Below, piece after piece: positions 8,554-18,480 of a stretch of 38,241 nt of DNA. The position numbers and the translations under genes are program-made. Each line of letters begins with the position of its first letter. Position 1 is the stretch's first letter. Source of the stretch: Zelonia costaricensis (lineage: Eukaryota > Euglenozoa > Kinetoplastea > Trypanosomatida > Trypanosomatidae); contig JASAOO010003301.1 in assembly GCA_030849075.1 (NCBI GenBank), positions 1 to 38,241 on the forward strand. The letters are read 5' to 3'. The notes under the pieces are model-generated. The model did not search any database. It saw nothing but the letters and a program-made list of their open reading frames with translations, and was not told the origin of the DNA.

Positions 8554-10692
8554 CTAGACCGCGCTACTGTCGCTGTCCGAGTCGATGAGGAATCGCTTGA
8601 ACTCCGCTCGTATGGCGGGCGCAGGTGGGGCAGCGGCAGAGCGCCCCGTCGCACTCGCCCTTCCCTCCCCGGTGCCGTTCTGGGCACGTTGGAGCGCGGA
8701 CGCCGTGCGGCTGGGCGGGTGCGAGGGCGGCGCAGGCGCTGGTGCTGTGACGGCGGCGGCAGACGTGGAGGAGGCGAGTGGCGTGCGGGGCGGTGCTGGC
8801 ACCCCGCTCGGGCCCGCCGCCACCTTCACCCACTTCGTCCCAACCGGCACCGTGGGTGGCATCTTCGTAATGAGGATCTGCCCGTCGGGGCCGCGCACCG
8901 GCATCTTCACCAGCTGCAGCTGCTGCGCCGGCGGCACCGGCGCGGTGCCGCCGTTCATGCTAACCCCCGCGGCCACACGCGCAGACGCGGCAGCAGACAC
9001 CGGCGAGCCCGCCGTGTCGCTGGGCCACGCGCCGCCGAGGGTGGAGGCCGAGGCGGCAGGCGCGTACTGCCGCTCCGGGGTGCCCTGCCCCACCTCCGTG
9101 GCCGCCGTGCCCGCCGAGGTCGCCACTCCCGCAGCTGCGGTCCCTGCAGTCCCGCCCTCCCCGTCATCGCCGTCGCGGCCGTCGTTCAAGTCCCAGCGCG
9201 GGGACGCGTGATCGATGGAGGACGCGTACGGGGCAGAGAGCGGGGGCGGGCTGGAGGCAAAGAGGGCGGCGGTGGCGGTGGCGGCGTACGGCTCGGGCAC
9301 GGCGGGGGCGTCCACGGGGGAGCGGTCCGCGACGGACGGCGCCGCGGGGCGGCCGTGGCTCATCGACGACGCCGGGGTGTGCGACGGGGTGCCGCCCCAC
9401 GCGTGCGGGGGCTGCGGTGCTGGTGGTGACGGCGGGAGCTGTGAGTGGAGGGGCTGGGACGCCCGCCGCTCCGCGTGCGTGGCGGCACTGGGCGGGGGAG
9501 TGGGCGTGCGTGCGGCCCTGTAGGCAGGGGCGTCGCTTGCGTGGTGCGGTGTGCCGGCGCCGTCGGGGCTCTCCTCCCGCACATCGCTGTGCCGCAGCGA
9601 TGGGTTGGGCGTCGCGGCGGCCGCCGTGCTGGGCGGTGCGTACTGGTACGTATTCGCCTTCTCCGTGCTCGTCTGGAAGAGATGTGTGTCGATGCCAAGG
9701 TACCGCTTCTCCTCCGGCGTCAGGTAACACGCGACCAGCTCGTGCACGGCGTCGTGCAGCGCGGCCAGCCCCGACTCCACCGCCTCCACGGCGGACTGCT
9801 GAGCCGGGGTGGGCTTGTAGGCGAGCCGCACCTCGCCGTGCCGCTCCTTGGAGTAGCGCGGGTCGGTGCGCATCGCCTGCGTCACCTGATACGTCATGTT
9901 CTCGCGGCACCCAAACAGCTCCGCCACCTCGTCGTACAGATCTATCAGCTTCTTCGTCACCGCGTTCCGGTAGCGCACCCGCTCCGTCGACCTCGTGCAG
10001 CCCGGGCGTACCTCTGCGATGCCGCGACTACGCCGCGTGGACGGCGCGACGCGGGAGGGCTGCACCGGGGGCGGCGGCGGCGAGTGACCCGTGCAGGACC
10101 GTCCCGTTGCCGTGCCGGCGCGCGAGCGGTTGCCCACGTCGCCCCGCGCACCACCGCGCCGCGGCTGGCCGCCAGGCGTGTCGTACACCGACGCGAAGGG
10201 CGGACGCGCAGACGTCTGCAGGTGCGGCACCGCCTCGTACGACGCTTCCAGCAGACTCGCGTACGGCGACGTGCTGCCCGCCGCGGCAACAGCGATGCCG
10301 ACCGGCGGCGTGTCGTACGCGTGCTGCCCGAGGCCCGCGCCCACGGCAGTGCGCCCCGGCGGCGGCCCCGTCACCGCACCGCTGGGGTGCGTGCGGTGCT
10401 GCTGGTTGACGGTGGGCGTCCACAGCGACTCCCCCAACGCGGTCGTCCACTGCGGCCGCTGGTACTCCACCACGGGGGCCGTCAAGGCAACGCCGATGTC
10501 ACGTGCGCGGCCGTAGTGGCGCAGCGGGAGCAGCGTCGTGGTGGACGGCGGCGGGGCCCCGGCGATGGCGCTGTACCCGTGCGGCCTGCTGGTCGTGGCA
10601 GGCGCGGCGTGGGGAGGTGGTGCGTAGCGAGGATGGACAGGCTGGGCCTGCCGCATCGGACGCGCGGCGGGGGCGCCGGCATCGAAGTACAT
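8554..10692 (-). CDS. large disordered protein with a conserved helical core; distant tandem paralog of its upstream neighbour
   Basis: A 712-aa protein with an ATG at 10692, the first in frame. I recognise no named family. Residues 1-230 and 345-712 are Pro/Ala/Ser/Thr/Gly rich and most likely disordered. Between about 235 and 340 lies a folded-looking, mainly helical block: KKLIDLYDEVAELFG, then TPAQQSAVEAVESGLAALHD, ending in LTPEEKRYLGIDTHLFQ. The neighbour transcribed just before it (456 aa, 11721-13091) has a block of the same order ending in LSDEEKISMGANPAYLR, suggesting an old tandem duplication. Near the C-terminus a second ordered motif (VKMPVRGPDGQILITKMPP) may be a short binding segment. 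The protein ends in an acidic Ser/Asp run (DSDSDSSAV), a possible casein kinase 2 site. No membrane segment or signal peptide. A scaffold or cytoskeletal role is possible but is a guess. Confidence 0.8.
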   Translation of the reverse strand: MYFDAGAPAARPMRQAQPVHPRYAPPPHAAPATTSRPHGYSAIAGAPPPSTTTLLPLRHYGRARDIGVALTAPVVEYQRPQWTTALGESLWTPTVNQQHRTHPSGAVTGPPPGRTAVGAGLGQHAYDTPPVGIAVAAAGSTSPYASLLEASYEAVPHLQTSARPPFASVYDTPGGQPRRGGARGDVGNRSRAGTATGRSCTGHSPPPPPVQPSRVAPSTRRSRGIAEVRPGCTRSTERVRYRNAVTKKLIDLYDEVAELFGCRENMTYQVTQAMRTDPRYSKERHGEVRLAYKPTPAQQSAVEAVESGLAALHDAVHELVACYLTPEEKRYLGIDTHLFQTSTEKANTYQYAPPSTAAAATPNPSLRHSDVREESPDGAGTPHHASDAPAYRAARTPTPPPSAATHAERRASQPLHSQLPPSPPAPQPPHAWGGTPSHTPASSMSHGRPAAPSVADRSPVDAPAVPEPYAATATAALFASSPPPLSAPYASSIDHASPRWDLNDGRDGDDGEGGTAGTAAAGVATSAGTAATEVGQGTPERQYAPAASASTLGGAWPSDTAGSPVSAAASARVAAGVSMNGGTAPVPPAQQLQLVKMPVRGPDGQILITKMPPTVPVGTKWVKVAAGPSGVPAPPRTPLASSTSAAAVTAPAPAPPSHPPSRTASALQRAQNGTGEGRASATGRSAAAPPAPAIRAEFKRFLIDSDSDSSAV

Positions 10693-11720
10693 GACCTCGA
10701 TGGGGGCGATGGTGAATATGTGTGCGTGTGCAGTTGTGTGCCGCGTGGGTGAGCTGGCGTGGGCGCAGGGCCGCAAGAAGACGCTACGAGGCCGTGTGCC
10801 GCTCGTTCTCAGGTCGAACCGCTTTCCTAAGCCCGTCGGTGTGTGGCGCTGCGTCCCTCTTAGACGTCAGCCGCGATACTGCAAAGCGCTTGCACGCTTG
10901 GGTGGGCGCCGAAAGGTGTGCGACCGGCGCAGGTTGGTGACGGGGGTGGAGAGACAGCGCTGAAGCGCCGGCTGGCGCATACGACAGACACGCTGGAGGG
11001 CCGCTGCCGCGAGAGTGTGAGGAGGGGGGTTGACGAAGCGGAGGGAGGGCGGGGGCCAAGCGACTTGTGAAGCGGCGGTGCAGCGTGGTGTGTCGAGGCA
11101 GCCACGGTGGTGGGCCACGTCGAGGAAGGCGAGCAAGCGCAACACGGAGTTGCACAAGACGGACAGTTGTGGGTGTGAGGGGAGCAGCGTCAGCGAGAAG
11201 GGAGCATAGCCAACTCGATGAGCGAGAAGGTGAAGGTCGAGTGCTCCGGCAAGATGCGCACTGCCGCACGAGGCCCGCGTCTCCACGCACGTGCTCCCGA
11301 GGAAGAGAAACCGAGTCAGCGTAGGGTCTGTGAAGAAATGTGTTGGCCGGTGTGTTCATCGTGTGCTGGATGAGCACTCTTGTACAGGGGGGTGGGAGAA
11401 CGTCGGCACGGGCTTGCACACACACTTGCAGTGCGCTCTAACAGGGCCCCGTCACACACGCACAGAGACAGGCGCAGGCGACGCCGTGACGAAGGCGCGT
11501 CAATGGCGAAAACGGGAAAAGGCAAAAAAAAGTTGACGATGAGGACGACGACGCGGAACCAACACGAGACGCGACGACACACCTCGCACAGCGCCGCACA
11601 CACACGCACACACACTGCAGCCGAAGAAAACACAGGGGACGGACGATGGGCGAGCTTGCGCTGATGACGCGGAAGCACGTGGAACACAGGAGAACGAGGT
11701 GGCGCCCTTCCACCTATCCA
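10693..11720. other. intergenic spacer between the two paralog-like genes
   Basis: No gene is seen. About 1 kb, with a purine-rich plus-strand patch at 11500-11535 near the end of the 456-aa gene. Minus-strand frames at 10784-11425 and 11316-11687 are low in helix-forming residues and rich in Cys, Pro and His, unlike the neighbouring proteins. Confidence 0.5.
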
Positions 11721-13091
11721 TCAGTGGCGGCGCAGGCGGTGCTGCTGCGGCAGTGGCTGTCGATGCCGGGTGTCGCGACTGGCCCACCGCGAGGAGCCAC
11801 TCGATGACGTCGACGCAGACGCCGACGTCGACGAAGAGGGGGACCGCGACCGCGGGGTCGCCACCTGCGCCGCTGACCACGTGCGACAAATCTGCTCAGA
11901 TCGGTGGTGAGTGCGCTGGCCGTTGCCCGCGGTCGACGCACCGGCAGCGGCAGCAGTGGGTGCCCTCGTCGATGTGCCGGAAGCCTCACCCTGCGCTGAC
12001 AACTCCCGCATGCGCAGCTGGTACTGCCGACGGAGCTCCTCCAGCAGCGGGTCCTGGCCACCGCTGCTCGTCGCCGCGGCGCCAGGCGCGGAAGTGGAGG
12101 ACGTCGACTTTACGCTGCCGGTGGTGTGCCGGTTGGACTTGGAGCTCACAAGCCCGGCCACTGCAGCTGCGCCGCTGCCGGTGTGGTGGCGGCGATGTCG
12201 GTGTGACGGAGACGTTGCCGCCGCCGCGTGGTTGCCCTCGCTGTGGGGGTTGATGCTCGAACGGCGGTGCCGCTCCCCCTTGCCATCCCGTGGTGGGGTC
12301 CGCACAGGCGACTCCGAGACGTGACCGTGCGCGGCCACCCCTGTGGCGCCGCTGCGTGGAGTGCCGGCGCGGTGCGGCGACCGGGAGCCTCGCTGCGCGC
12401 TGGCCGCGGCACCCACGGACACCTCGCGGTCGATGTCGGGGGCGCGCAGGTAGGCCGGATTGGCGCCCATCGATATCTTCTCTTCATCTGACAAGAAGTG
12501 GGCGGCGAACCGCACTGAAGTGTTGCGCAGGGCCTGCAGTGTGTCCTCGAGGTCTTCGAGGATCTCCTCCTGCAGCGTGATGTGCTGAGCCGCCTGCGGG
12601 GTGATGGGCACGCCGTCTGGGATGTTGTCGCGACGGTTGAGCTTGCACTCGTCGCGCACATCGGCGAGAATGCTGGGCCGGAGCTGCATCGACGTCTTCC
12701 ACACGGGCCGCAGCTGCGTGCGCATCGCCGCGTGCAGGGACTCGAGGTTGTTGTGGAACTCCGCGTAGCTGCGCACCGCCTCGTCACGCACCCACGCCGC
12801 GTCCTCGAACGTTTCTATGCTGCTCTGCACCGCCCCCTCCGTCAGCGGCGGGGGTGCCGCCGCGGTGGGGAAGTACACGGCGGAGGTGTTCCCGTTGGCC
12901 GCGATCGGGCTGCACGAGGGAGCCACAGCCGAGGTCGACGCGCTCGCCGCACTGCGCAGCGGCGTGGCAGACGACTGCGTCAGCGCCATCACAATCGCGT
13001 CACGTAGCGATGACGGCACGTCGGCCCAGTCGCCGTCGCCCTGCGCCACGGCACGCGCCACGCGCGCCACGCCGGAGCCGCGAGCCGGCAT
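11721..13091 (-). CDS. disordered protein with a conserved helical core; distant tandem paralog of its downstream neighbour
   Basis: A 456-aa protein from the ATG at 13091. The frame is open to 13385 with earlier in-frame Met codons, but a long pyrimidine tract of the transcript (plus strand 13180-13225) lies in that extension, so the splice site probably removes it. I know no named family. Residues about 90-215 are ordered and helical: FEDAAWVRDEAVRSYAEFHN, then a Leu/Glu-rich helix (LQEEILEDLEDTLQALRN), ending in LSDEEKISMGANPAYLR. The last part matches the 712-aa neighbour's core motif in length and order. Residues 220-456 are Ser/Arg/His/Thr rich and probably disordered. The tail is very Ser- and Arg-rich (roughly residues 400-456) and ends RHRQPLPQQHRLRRH. 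No membrane segment. The role is unknown; the shared core suggests both proteins bind a common partner. Confidence 0.78.
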   Translation of the reverse strand: MPARGSGVARVARAVAQGDGDWADVPSSLRDAIVMALTQSSATPLRSAASASTSAVAPSCSPIAANGNTSAVYFPTAAAPPPLTEGAVQSSIETFEDAAWVRDEAVRSYAEFHNNLESLHAAMRTQLRPVWKTSMQLRPSILADVRDECKLNRRDNIPDGVPITPQAAQHITLQEEILEDLEDTLQALRNTSVRFAAHFLSDEEKISMGANPAYLRAPDIDREVSVGAAASAQRGSRSPHRAGTPRSGATGVAAHGHVSESPVRTPPRDGKGERHRRSSINPHSEGNHAAAATSPSHRHRRHHTGSGAAAVAGLVSSKSNRHTTGSVKSTSSTSAPGAAATSSGGQDPLLEELRRQYQLRMRELSAQGEASGTSTRAPTAAAAGASTAGNGQRTHHRSEQICRTWSAAQVATPRSRSPSSSTSASASTSSSGSSRWASRDTRHRQPLPQQHRLRRH

Positions 13092-14065
13092 TCGAACCGA
13101 AGCGAAAGAGGGGAAGTGGAGAAATGGCGCAATGAGAAAACGAAAAGCGCCGCTGTGCGCCGCTGGTGTTGTGACGGTGCCGCGGAGGGGAGGAGGAGGG
13201 GGGCGGGGCGAGGCGGGGCCGGAGACGGCGGAGTCTGTGATGTGGGGTTCGCGCAGCAGAGGGCGCGCGATGCGGCTGCTGTGTGCCGCAGTGCCGGGGG
13301 TGCGGTGCAGGGTGTGCGAAGAACAAGAGGATGCCGGCGGATGGAGACAGGCCATGGGTGCAAGGAAAGAAGACGTTGTAGACACGACCAGGGGAAGTAA
13401 CTATCACACCAACGTTCTGCACATCGGTGCATCCGGTTCGCACTCCACCGCCCCCCCCACCCCTCCCGCCGCACCACAACGTCCACACGCGGTGGTGCAA
13501 CGGAAGAGGAATCACAGACGTCACATCCACGAAGGTCCTGTCTGATGGGCCGCATCAAGAGAAAGCCCGCGGCGAGGATGAGCACACGCTCGGAGTGGTG
13601 CGTCTGCCTCGACGCTTCATCGAAAACCGTTCAAGTTCGAATTGTGCTGCGTTGGCCTCACGACGTCCGCGCTGGCTCTGTTTGAGCACGCTCTTCGGCA
13701 GTGCAGCCGGTGGCGCCAACGCACAGACACACAAGATCGCACGCCTGAGGACTCCTGCGCAGGGGGCGAGGAAGGTGAAGAAAAGGGGGGGTATGGGGAG
13801 AACAGCGCAGGTGGGTGCGCTAGTGAACATCAGGGTTGAGGTCAGCTCGTGTCTCAGTGAGGAGAGGGTGCGGCGAAGAAACACACAAGCACACACACAC
13901 ACACACACACACACAGCGCGGCTTCAGCTGCGGTGGGGGAAAGAAGAGGAGAGTGAGCGCCGCGCGGTGCACGTCGCCATGCCGAGACGCGGCCTGACGA
14001 AGCTCGTGACGACCGTACGCACGTACACGTGCGTGCTCTCCACTGTCACCTCGTGCACCTCGCGA
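13092..14065. other. intergenic spacer with AC tract
   Basis: No gene is seen. Contains a strong purine tract on the plus strand (13180-13225), the likely splice-acceptor pyrimidine tract for the 456-aa gene, and an (AC)n tract at 13890-13915 in the predicted 3' region of the 85-aa gene. Confidence 0.6.
13890..13915. repeat. (AC)n microsatellite
   Basis: Thirteen uninterrupted AC/CA units, about 150 bases past the stop of the 85-aa gene on the transcribed strand. Confidence 0.95.
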
Positions 14066-14323
14066 CTAGTGCTGCTGCTCCACGACGTCGCTCTCGAGGG
14101 TGACGAAGACGTGTTGGCCGTCCTCCAGGACGTCGCACACGCGGCCCTCCAGGTCGCACTGCACACCGCCCTCCTTGCGGATCGAGAGGGGTGGCCCGAA
14201 GCGCCTTCCGAACGTGGCGTCGTACTGCACCATTGCCGCATTGCCGAGCCACATCACGTTCTGCGTGCCGTCCCCGCACTGCAGCGGAATGACCTTCTCA
14301 CGGACGTGCACGGTAACCTTCAT
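14066..14323 (-). CDS. small conserved-looking protein, possible beta-grasp fold
   Basis: An 85-aa protein from the ATG at 14323, the first in frame; upstream codons are Pro/Ser rich and look untranslated. The composition is normal and unlike shadow frames: MKVTVHVREKVIPLQCGDG, then WLGNAAMVQYDATFG, then a C-terminal strand HVFVTLE. The pattern strand, tight turn, strand, helix, loop and late strand is compatible with a ubiquitin-like (beta-grasp) fold, but no conserved signature confirms it. I do not recognise the family. It has two Cys (residues about 17 and 61), no membrane segment and no targeting signal. It is flanked by about 1 kb spacers on both sides, so it is a monocistronic-style unit in the cluster. 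The gene is fairly likely, the fold is speculative. Confidence 0.7.
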   Translation of the reverse strand: MKVTVHVREKVIPLQCGDGTQNVMWLGNAAMVQYDATFGRRFGPPLSIRKEGGVQCDLEGRVCDVLEDGQHVFVTLESDVVEQQH

Positions 14324-15319
14324 GAGTGCTGGCGTGCGTGTGCCTGTGCCCCTCGCGCGTCGCGTGGTTTTCACTGCACTGGTGCCGTCGTGCACTTCAC
14401 AAGTGCCTGAGGTGGCGAGGGACGCAAGAGGGGGGGGGGGGCTTGGCTTGCTTCCTGCGGCGCTCAAGTACGCCTGTGGACTGGAGAGTTGGAGAGGCGC
14501 CGGGGGGGACGGGAGACTGGGGTGTGGAGGTGGCTTGGACGTTCTAGCGACGGTGCCGTGGGCCGTTCACGGGTGCTGCGTCTTCTGTGGAGACGAGGCG
14601 AAAACGGAACCCTCTGCGGGTCACACCCGGTGTGCGTGAAGAGGAGAGACAGGGCTGGTGGACGAGGGTGGGTGGGGGAGGGGAGGCGGTCCATGGTGGA
14701 CGCGTGACAGTGACGAGGGGAGCGATAGCGGTGGGACGGAGGACGGGAGGCGCAGCAGCCCGACGATGAGCTTCGACTCAGAGGAGGGGCGGGTGCACTG
14801 TCGCTGTATCGCCTGCAGCAGCCTTGCATTCCGCCAAACAGCACCGTACCTCATGTATGTGCATGCGCACTCGATCCCGGGGGAATGCGGCATGACGGTG
14901 GTGAAGAGGCGGAGGAGGAGTGGGGCACTCGGTGTGTGGCCAGACCGTGTCCGCGGCCGCTCTTCTCATTATTTGCACAGCGTCCCTCTTCGAACGCGGC
15001 GACCGCACCTCCCTCTCCCTCCAACTTGTCCCGCCTGCAGCTGCGCCCCACTCTTGAGGGTGAAGAGCGCCTCTGGGGGCCTGAGGGAGGCCCCGGGGGA
15101 GAGAGAGAGCTGTGTGTGCTGCACGCGGCGCCTCGGACAAGACTTCAGTGTTACTCAAGCAGCTGTACGTCTTCACGTGCAGAACAGTGCAGCATCCTCC
15201 CCATCTTCCGCCTAACGTGAGCGGCGGAAGCGGCCGAGTTGGCGGCGTACGTGCAGACGGGTATGTGCACGCGCACGTGTGCAACTTGATGACGATGTTC
15301 GTGCATTCGTATTGGTGTG

Positions 15320-15359
<40 letters not shown>

Positions 15360-15394
15360 GATCGTGAGACGGCCTCAGGGAAGCTGCAGTGACG
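14324..15394. other. intergenic spacer with GT tract
   Basis: No gene is seen. It has a G12 run at 14430-14441, a long (GT)n tract at 15322-15357 and several Arg-rich open frames on both strands that do not resemble the real proteins here. The minus frame at 14778-15284 (168 aa) was considered and not accepted. Confidence 0.55.
15322..15357. repeat. (GT)n microsatellite
   Basis: About seventeen uninterrupted GT units, one of the two longest dinucleotide runs in the window. It starts 38 bases past the stop of the 116-aa single-TM gene, hence in its 3' untranslated region. Confidence 0.97.
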
Positions 15395-15745
15395 CTAGTA
15401 GCCGTTCCAGCTCTTGAGGTTGAGCAGCGCGCGAGGGTCCAGCTCGTTCTGGAGCGCGTTGGACGTCTGCCCCGGCGTCGGCGTGCGGAGCATGTTCGTC
15501 AGCGTGAGCGCGTCCTGTGCCTCGCGTTGTCGCTTCGCGAGCTCGAGCAGCTCCTCTGGGATGTTGTCGCCGTAGATCTTCTGGATGTGCACGTACATCT
15601 GCTCCTCGCGCTTCGGCTGCACGCGCAGCACCGTCATCTTGAGAAACTGATAGGCAAAGCCCATCGTCAGCATTGAGATCCAGAAGAACTGTATCTTGGT
15701 GCGCGTGGGCATGCGCTCGTAGTGCGACACGCCGGGGAGCGCCAT
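15395..15745 (-). CDS. small single-TM protein, possibly a mitochondrial inner-membrane subunit
   Basis: A 116-aa protein from the ATG at 15745, the first in frame. A short N-terminus (MALPGVSHYERMPTRTK) leads into one membrane helix at about residues 18-40 (IQFFWISMLTMGFAYQFL). A charged, helical C-terminal half follows, with EEQMYVHIQKIYGDNIPEELL and a tail ending LLNLKSWNGY. Small size, a single helix near a basic N-terminus and a long soluble helical tail are typical of accessory subunits of respiratory complexes or ATP synthase in trypanosomatids, but nothing in the sequence identifies which, so this is inference from shape only. I do not recognise an ortholog by motif. The gene call is strong because composition and codon use match its neighbours. 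Confidence 0.78.
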   Translation of the reverse strand: MALPGVSHYERMPTRTKIQFFWISMLTMGFAYQFLKMTVLRVQPKREEQMYVHIQKIYGDNIPEELLELAKRQREAQDALTLTNMLRTPTPGQTSNALQNELDPRALLNLKSWNGY

Positions 15746-16442
15746 GGCCACTCTCACACGTGGCGACCTCAACGCGGTAGCGCGAGAGGGCACGGGAAAA
15801 GAGGCGAGAGTGGGCCCTGATCGTGAGGAGGGGATAGCAGGAGGGTGTGCAGCGCGATATTGGACAGCTGCAACTGCGTAGAGTCGAGGGCACCGCACGC
15901 GACGTTGTGGTTAGTACGAAGCGGCGGCCGAGCGAGCGAGCTGATGTTTGTGTGTGAGTGGTAGAGCTAAAGCGGGGAGACGCAAGGATCAGGGAAGCCG
16001 GCTCTGATCGCAGGCTGACCATAGTGGCGATGCGTTGTGGAAGGGCACCCGTGCACCAACGGTGATGAGGCGAGGAGAAGAGAGCGACAAAGGGTGAAGG
16101 CGTCATGCGCTGCAGTAACGCGAACACGCTGCACGCGCCCTGCCTTTTTTTCTTTAACGTGTCTGTGCGCGTACGCTGGGCGTTGCGGCGCGAAGCCGCC
16201 GCCTCGTGCGCGCCTCCTCAAACGCCGCCATCTGCGGCTGAGGGTGCGTGCGTGGGTGCGCGGGCGCACATCAGCTTTGCCTAGCCAGCTGGAGGTGCTA
16301 CAGGGGAGCAGTGGGGAGGTGGCTGGCGACGCGGCGCTGCAAATCTGCAACTGAGTTCAAGTGACCCTGTGCGAGACAACGGCACACCCGCGCTCTCTCG
16401 ATCGCGCACACACGTGCGAGGAGCTTCTCAATTGAACGTCGT
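15746..16442. other. intergenic spacer
   Basis: No gene is seen. It includes a T-rich patch (16144-16156) that reads as A-rich on the transcript, and a GC-rich segment with many short open frames, none convincing. Confidence 0.5.
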
Positions 16443-16688
16443 CTACGACAAAGTGCCGTCTGCATCCCTCGTCGTCTCATCAAAGCCAATGTACACGAGC
16501 GTCTCGCCGCGTACAAACACCAGCGGCTCGGCCGGCTGCGGTGCCCGTCCGTGGCGGCTGCGCGTGCACTGCGAAAGGACAACGTCAAAGACGCCATCGA
16601 GTGCCTCGAGGCGGCCGCGGAACTCGTCGCCGTGCGCCGTGTGGCAGCACACCGGCTGATGCAGAAGCGACTCTAAACTCACTGACAT
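16443..16688 (-). CDS. LSM6: Sm-like protein, LSm6 type
   Basis: An 81-aa protein, the normal size for a bare Sm domain, from the ATG at 16688 to a TAG at 16443. The Sm1 part (residues about 6-42) reads LESLLHQPVCC, a Gly at 20, then DEFRGRLEALDGVFDVVLSQ. This matches the LSm6 pattern of a RPV-like strand, a (Y/F)RG.L..LDG turn and an (M/F)(N/D) (I/V).L strand. The Sm2 part (57-69) is VFVRGETLVYIG, with the Arg-Gly pair that contacts RNA; LSm6 proteins have the same FxRGNxxxYI layout. LSm6 belongs to the LSm2-8 ring that binds U6 snRNA, and in many eukaryotes to the LSm1-7 decay ring; trypanosomes are reported to lack a separate LSm1. Assignment to LSm6 rather than another LSm rests on these motifs only. 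One departure is the Cys pair at 14-15 in strand 1. Confidence 0.68.
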   Translation of the reverse strand: MSVSLESLLHQPVCCHTAHGDEFRGRLEALDGVFDVVLSQCTRSRHGRAPQPAEPLVFVRGETLVYIGFDETTRDADGTLS

Positions 16689-16730
16689 CGCGTGCGTGTG
16701 AGGTGCAACGCGTGAGTGTGGTACGTCTGT

Positions 16731-16746
16731 CTGTGTGTGTGTGTGT
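16731..16746. repeat. (TG)n microsatellite
   Basis: Eight TG units, 45 bases upstream of the LSm6 start on the transcribed strand, hence probably in its 5' untranslated region. Confidence 0.8.
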
Positions 16747-17184
16747 TCGTGATGTTAAGCGCTTCAGCACAGAGGGTCCGGAGAGCGGTGGTCTACCGCA
16801 GGCTCAGTGTAAGCTGCTTCTCAACTGGAAAAGAGAGAAGAAGGTGAAATGGATGATGTGGCCCCACAAGTCCATCTCTGGAAGTGTGCAACGGGGACAG
16901 AGTCGTGGCGGCGGCATGAGCCTTCTCTTCTCAGCCCTCCTCCTGCCGGTTCGTGACTGAGGATGAGCGCCGTCGGTCGGCGCAGGCGCAGGCGCAGGCG
17001 AGGCACTCACGTCTGACTCGGCACCGCTTTCTGTTTTCCCCTCTCTTTCCCACCCACCCACACAGGATGCAGTGCAGCGCACGTACGCGTGTCTCACGGA
17101 CTCGTCCCGTGGTGATCGTCTCTCGTTCCTCTTGTATTCGCCATCTTTGTCAACTGTTGTGCTTCACCTGTGTTGAGCTTTGTG

Positions 17185-17203
17185 GGTGTGTGTGTGTGTG
17201 TGT
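17185..17203. repeat. (GT)n microsatellite
   Basis: About nine GT units in the large gene-free region. Confidence 0.85.
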
Positions 17204-17929
17204 GGGAGTGTTGATCGAGGCCACAAGCGGCACTAAACCTTTGTGCCTCGGCGCCGGCGTCCATCCCGCCCACTCGATCCGCAACAGCCGCACCGGTACG
17301 AGTCTTGTAAGGAGGCTTAGAACAGACAAGGAAGACGGAGAAGGAGAAACAACAAACAATGCACCACGCGTTCGTTACGAGTAAAGGGTCGTCACACCTT
17401 CAGTCGAATGCTGACCCTGGTACCGTTCTCGCACACCACGCGGAGCGGGATAAGCGACGAACGCGCAAGCGCATGAGAAAGATGGGGGAGAGAGGCCAAA
17501 GCGCCGCCGATCACTGCCCGAGGGTCCCCACCGCGCCACCCACACCCGCCTCCTCTCCCACCCCACCACCCGCAAAGGAGGTGCACGTGCTATGCGACAT
17601 GAATCGAATGGAGCGGCGGCACGGGCTGCGAAGAGAGCGGAGGGGCAGGGGGAAGGGGGGAGGGAAGCTGTGAGTGCGCGGCGGTGGGGCAGTGTCACTT
17701 TTGCGGCTCTCGCTGCATGAGTCAGCCAGAGTGAGCAGCAGCGCTCGGCTTGCCTTCGATGAGGGCTCGATTTCGGCGCGCACTGGGAGGGGGGATGTCG
17801 CTTCTGGGCCCAGGCTCTTCAGGGGACGGAGGCGGGCCGCACCTGCCCAGCGAACGCCACACGCGACTGGCGGGAGCGCGGAGGGAAGAGGAAGGTGGGG
17901 AGATGGGCGGCGCACCGCGGCGGTCCATC

Positions 17930-17930
17930 A

Positions 17931-17965
<35 letters not shown>
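17930..17965. repeat. (AC)n microsatellite
   Basis: Two runs of AC broken by a single AA, followed by a CATACA interruption; within the large gene-free region. Confidence 0.9.
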
Positions 17966-18239
17966 CAGCCAAGCGCACGTACGTACGGTTGCAGGGCTGA
18001 TCACAAGCACGCGATGAGACAAGGAAATAGGCAAAAGGAAGACATCAGTACTAATACACGGCTAACGAGAGGGGCGCAACAACGACAACGACAACGGCTG
18101 CGGAGGGCACCGGCCTGCCGGCACGTACACGCCCACGCGGATCATTCAAGGACACACAGCGCGCGGTGAGTTTGGTTGGAGGGGGGAGGGCACGCGCACA
18201 CACAGAGTGAGGAAGGGAAAGAGAGCCGGAGGTCTTGCG

Positions 18240-18261
18240 GGCCGCCGGTTGACCGGCGGCC
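18240..18261. repeat. GC-rich perfect hairpin
   Basis: A nine-base perfect inverted repeat, GGCCGCCGG and CCGGCGGCC, with a four-base TTGA loop. It could fold stably in RNA. It has no U-run next to it and trypanosomatids do not use bacterial-type terminators, so no role is assigned. Confidence 0.7.
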
Positions 18262-18433
18262 GTTTGTGAAGGCGGTAGCAGAGGCACACAGAGGAAGAAG
18301 GAGGAGGGGAGGGAGTAGGGGAGGGAGGCAGATCAGCCGACGATCTCTTGTTGGAGCACCGCTTGCGCGCCTTTCCGTTGAGTTATGTGAAGATGCCCAC
18401 GGCGCCCACACCGCAGCGCCCGGGAGAAGAACA

Positions 18434-18480
18434 AGACACACACACACATACACAAACACACGCACACACACACATACACG
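18434..18480. repeat. imperfect (AC)n array
   Basis: AC units with ACATAC and ACGCAC interruptions; within the large gene-free region. Confidence 0.85.

Noticed and set aside
13092..13385. N-terminal extension of the 456-aa protein with earlier Met codons
   Set aside because: Crosses a long pyrimidine tract of the transcript that is probably the splice-acceptor region; composition changes at 13091. Not excluded without transcript data.
14778..15284. 168-aa minus-strand frame
   Set aside because: Pro/His/Cys/Arg bias, no recognisable motif, sits between two convincing genes in a repeat-rich spacer.
18240..18261. GC hairpin as a transcription terminator
   Set aside because: No adjacent T-run, and trypanosomatid RNA polymerase II units do not end at such hairpins within a cluster.
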